Part shown: positions 7,723 to 10,368 of the stretch, piece by piece
Layout of the letters: every line of letters starts with the position of its first letter
Numbering within the stretch: position 1 is the stretch's first letter
Assembly: GCA_037447655.1 (NCBI GenBank)
Contig: JBBHKE010002198.1
Location: 1-10,368, forward strand
Reading direction: 5' to 3'
Origin: Zygnema cylindricum
Taxonomy: Eukaryota; Streptophyta; Zygnematophyceae; Zygnematales; Zygnemataceae
Length of the DNA: 10,368 bases
Translations under genes and position numbers: made by a program
Notes under the pieces: generated by a model
What the model was told of the DNA's origin: nothing
Seen by the model: the letters and a program-made list of their open reading frames with translations, nothing else
Database searches by the model: none

Positions 7723-8629
7723 CTTTCCCATTGTCAGAACATTCCAAAAATGTCGGATTCTGATGTGACTTTCAGTGTTTTAACCCGTTTTTTAGTGCAA
7801 CCTTCTTTTTACCAGGAGCGCACTCTACTCCCTAGTTCTTCTTTCCTTTACTCACTTTTGGATTTTGATAATCATCTTTTTGCATTTTTTTTATCAGCTT
7901 GTCGTGCATGGTACATTTGAATGTTTGAAAGGACTCCTCGCTATCGACATTTTGCTCTACAAATCTCTTTCGGGGATTTTGGTTTGCTATCGTGCTTGCT
8001 TCTTTTTACCAGGAGCGCACTCTACCCCCTAGTTCTTCTTTCCTTTACTCACTTTTGGATTTTGATAATCATCTTTTTGCAATTTTGTATCAGCTTGTCG
8101 TGCATGGTATATTTGAATGTTTGAAAGGACTCCTCGCTCGTCGACATTTTGCTCTACAAATCTCTTTCAAGGATTTTGGTTTGCTATCGTGCTTGCTGCT
8201 TGCTCGGGTAGTTGGCTCCGGTGACAACTATCATTAGTTCGAGGTTCGTGGTGGCGACTGTCCTATCTTGGCCCATATGATCTCTACCGTCGACGAGGGC
8301 TCTTTATGTTTTCAACAAATGTTATTGTGTACTCGTCTGTTTATCGGCTGTGGCCCAAGATGTCGTTCCTCCATTCTCTTCCCTCATCACCAGCAGTCAT
8401 TCTCAGGTGCAACAACATATCACCGATAAGGTAGTCGTCGCTTATTTCAAGAATTATTTGAGGAACTTCCTACTTCTAACGCGCGGGCTCGACTTTGCTC
8501 TGTTTGGGACCAAGTGTTAGGGCTTAGCTCGTCGCTACTCCTATTTTTGCCTCACTTTGCTGATCTTCTCATTCATTTTCTTCAACACTCTGCTTATTTG
8601 TTGGATTTTCACACCCTTCTCTCTTAGAA
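7723..8629 (+). pseudogene. Decayed reading frame interrupted by the retrotransposon, function unknown
   Basis: From the first base after the 3' LTR, frame 1 is open through ATG 7750 to TGA 7918-7920. After the duplication, frame 3 runs from 7992 to TAG 8235-8237, on to TAA 8427-8429, and open again to TAG about 8628. Long stretches of open, protein-like sequence persist with few stops, which hints at a former coding region; the LTR joins it in frame, so the element may have landed in it. The order LARRHFALQISFKDFGLLSC (about 8136-8195) then NARARLCSVWDQ (8478-8513) vaguely recalls the C-terminal part of some reverse-transcriptase-like plant proteins (a GL-rich block, later an RARL block). 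I am not sure of this; it could equally be an unrelated host gene fragment or chance. Confidence 0.35.
7802..8196 (+). repeat. Tandem duplication of about 197 bp (two units)
   Basis: Unit 1 (7802-7998) and unit 2 (7999-8196) are roughly 95% identical by hand. Both begin CTTCTTTTTACCAGGAGCG and end near GCTATCGTGCTTGCT. Unit 1 has a one-base gain in its T run (about 7884-7891) and a one-base loss in CTCGCTATCGAC (unit 2 has CTCGCTCGTCGAC). The period is not a multiple of three, so the two units are read in different frames. Confidence 0.9.
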
Positions 8630-8691
8630 AAGCCTCGTTCCCTTTTAGCCAAATTATGGATGAGCAGGGGTGTCCAATTGCTTTGTTCTTC

Positions 8692-9010
8692 TCTAACAGT
8701 AATAAGGGATCGAACTTCTGCTTAAATAGGTATTTAGGAGTTCGAGATATAGATTTATGAGTTTATTAGAGGTCCTCGAAAGAATTGCACAAGTTGGAGT
8801 TGTATTTGAAAAGTTATAGCGATTGGGGTATTTAGGCGACGGCGTGAGGTCAAAAAAAATGATTGTTGGTTGTAGTGGGTCAAGGCTAAAATTAGTTGCG
8901 GAATTTCAGGCGTACGATATATTAAGTACTGATGAATCATTAAGTCGTTTTGGTACGGGCGATGCATAGTTGTTCAAAACGCATTTTACGCACGATTCGC
9001 AGGCTCGTAC
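8692..9010 (+). repeat. Diverged LTR head of the same family (solo or truncated)
   Basis: The sequence from TCTAACAGTAATAAGGGATCGAAC aligns with the start of the 3' LTR (6748 onward). Similarity continues in patches to about 8960 and more weakly to about 9010: GGTATTTA, GAGGTCAAA, AATTTCAGGCGTACG, the decayed palindrome between GTAC sites at 8926-8956, and GGTACG. Identity by eye is only about two thirds, so it is clearly older or from another subfamily. No polypurine tract precedes it and no TGTTACA-plus-PBS follows it, so it is a solo or broken LTR. Confidence 0.75.
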
Positions 9011-10368
9011 AATACGTAGAAACTGGAGAGGTCGATTTGAAAAAATCGTAAAAATCGTTAATGAATTTTTGTCCGTACATTGTTAAAATAATAAAATTGA
9101 ACATATGCCGCAGTTTGTACGCATTTCGTTAAATGAGCGGTGGAAAATTTTATTAATTTATATATTTATCATACCTATTTAACGAAAACGTCTAGGGGGA
9201 GTCCAGAGTGAGTGTAAGATTGCATCCCTTATTTTTGTAACGTGGAAGGTACATTTTGTTTGATTGTTCTTATAAGGGCATTTGACAATTTTCACACATT
9301 TTCAATTCAAAATTAAAAAAAACTGAACACAATTTGTTCAAAATGTTTCAATACTTCCCATGATTTGGAACTTTCCTGTAAGAACCAGCTATATTCTAAT
9401 TTATAGACCATGGATCGATTAGAAATTGAAACAAAAAAATTTGTTCCAAAACTTGCAATTATTGTGGTACACATAACTTCACGATATACAAATATTTAAA
9501 TTAATGACAACATCCATTGAAGTAATGGCCACACGAAAAATAAAATGATAAAATCCGTTATTCAATTTTGACAATTATTTAATTACCTGTTCTTTATTTG
9601 TTCTTATTTATTTATTTATTTCTTTACAATTTAGTCTCTAATAAAGTTTTTACAACGTATATCATTTTGTCACATAACCATCCTACACATTTAACTTGTT
9701 TGTTAAAAATGGCTGGAATAGAAACCAGGTTCCTAGAGTCTCTTGATAACACAATTTCTCTCATTGTAACTAGAAGAAATGCCTGTCTTTTCATTAAAAC
9801 ACTCGGCGGGTGGATACAGAAAAACCGTCGCTTCCATGCATGTCAATTTATCAAGAATGCCCTGTAACCACTCACGAAACAAAAAAAAATCACAAAATGT
9901 GCAAGCTCAAAGAACAAAGCTCAAAAGAAAAGCAAATCACAAAAAGTAAAATCTCAAAAAACAAATCACAAAAAAGAAAAACAAATCACATATCACATCT
10001 TGTGGTATATGAGACCACGGAAGGCATATAGCAATATGAAAATATTAACATAATTAGTCGATTTTGTACAAGTTGGCAAACAGGAAATCACACCGGGGAG
10101 AGCCTAAAAAACTAGGATTCTTGTTTTATAGAAAACCCCTAATATAGCAGTATGTGTCTTTTGGTATTTAAGTTAACAAGTACTGATTCTAAGGTGATAG
10201 ATTATATCAACAACTAACCAACTAACGAAGTGATTAAGTTCGAACATAATCAAAAATCCTAGAAAAAACAACGAGAATCTAGCATCAAGAAGAAATAAGA
10301 AAAAAACAAATTTGAATATTGAACATTATTATTTGTCCACACTAACCGATAGAGTTCACCACAAATTC
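9011..10368. other. AT-rich non-coding DNA with low-complexity stretches
   Basis: No gene, RNA gene or mobile element is recognisable. There is a TATT run at about 9605-9621. A stretch of about 89 codons (9598-9867, without ATG at its start; an internal ATG at 9709) has no recognisable domain and is probably chance. At about 9880-9995 the plus strand is almost free of G and T and repeats a loose AAATCACAAAA motif about five times. Relics of the upstream diverged LTR cannot be followed here. Confidence 0.5.
9880..9995 (+). repeat. Low-complexity A/C-rich degenerate repeat
   Basis: AATCACAAAA-like units recur at about 9888, 9933, 9963 and 9981, mixed with CTCAAA units (about 9906, 9920 and 9953). 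It looks like an old simple repeat or decayed A-rich tail. No coding signal is credible. Confidence 0.5.

Noticed and set aside
7723-7727. CTTTC as target-site duplication
   Set aside because: The left partner lies before the window, so it cannot be confirmed here.
8926-8956. CRISPR or tRNA-like structure in the palindrome
   Set aside because: It is a single decayed palindrome, without spaced direct repeats or tRNA boxes. It is explained as the LTR palindrome.
9450-9560. Second PBS/LTR end near 9500-9600
   Set aside because: No TGTTACA followed by TGGTATCA-like sequence was found, so no second complete LTR can be called.
9598-9867. 89-codon open frame in AT-rich 3' flank
   Set aside because: There is no recognisable domain, no ATG at the start, and it begins in a TATT repeat. 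Chance is enough to explain it; it is only mentioned within the flank feature.

Overview
The window is eukaryotic, most likely plant (streptophyte) nuclear DNA. There are no bacterial-style operons. The dominant object is one degraded Ty3/gypsy LTR retrotransposon with a tRNA-iMet-type primer site. It fills positions 1-7722, and its first ~102 bp lie outside the window, judged against the complete 3' LTR. The sequence is AT-rich and no intact cellular gene was found. The host assignment is inference.

Layout: 5' LTR (1-863, left end cut by the window), primer binding site (866-877), untranslated leader with a short broken uORF (864-1649), gag remnant (about 1650-2963, with capsid-type domain and three zinc knuckles), aspartic protease (3144-3734), reverse transcriptase (3791-4560), RNase H (4562-5193), integrase with zinc-binding, DDE and GPY/F parts (5194-6515), a chromodomain-like tail (6509-6694), polypurine tract (6731-6744) and 3' LTR (6748-7722). 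The domain order PR-RT-RH-IN plus the GPY/F and chromodomain-like tail points to the chromovirus side of Ty3/gypsy. The element is dead: gag and pol carry many stop codons and frameshifts. Small tandem duplications lie inside it. Protease, RT and RNase H have each lost a catalytic aspartate and all three zinc knuckles have lost a ligand, while the integrase keeps its D,D-35-E triad. The two LTRs differ at about 48 of 863 aligned positions plus one 10-bp indel (counted by hand), with very uneven spacing.

Downstream (7723-8691) the 3' LTR abuts a decayed reading frame that holds a ~197-bp tandem duplication. It may be the C-terminal part of a reverse-transcriptase-like protein, but that is weakly supported. 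At 8692 a second, much more diverged LTR head of the same family begins and is recognisable to about 9010. The rest (9011-10368) is AT-rich, low-complexity DNA with no gene I can support.

In a living element gag and pol would build the virus-like particle, copy the RNA from the tRNA primer at the PBS and the PPT, and integrate the cDNA. Here these parts are read only as fossils. No undescribed functional system is demonstrated. The most interesting points are the pattern of catalytic losses, the patchy LTR divergence, the U3 palindrome shared by three LTR copies, and the duplicated unknown ORF at 7723-8629.
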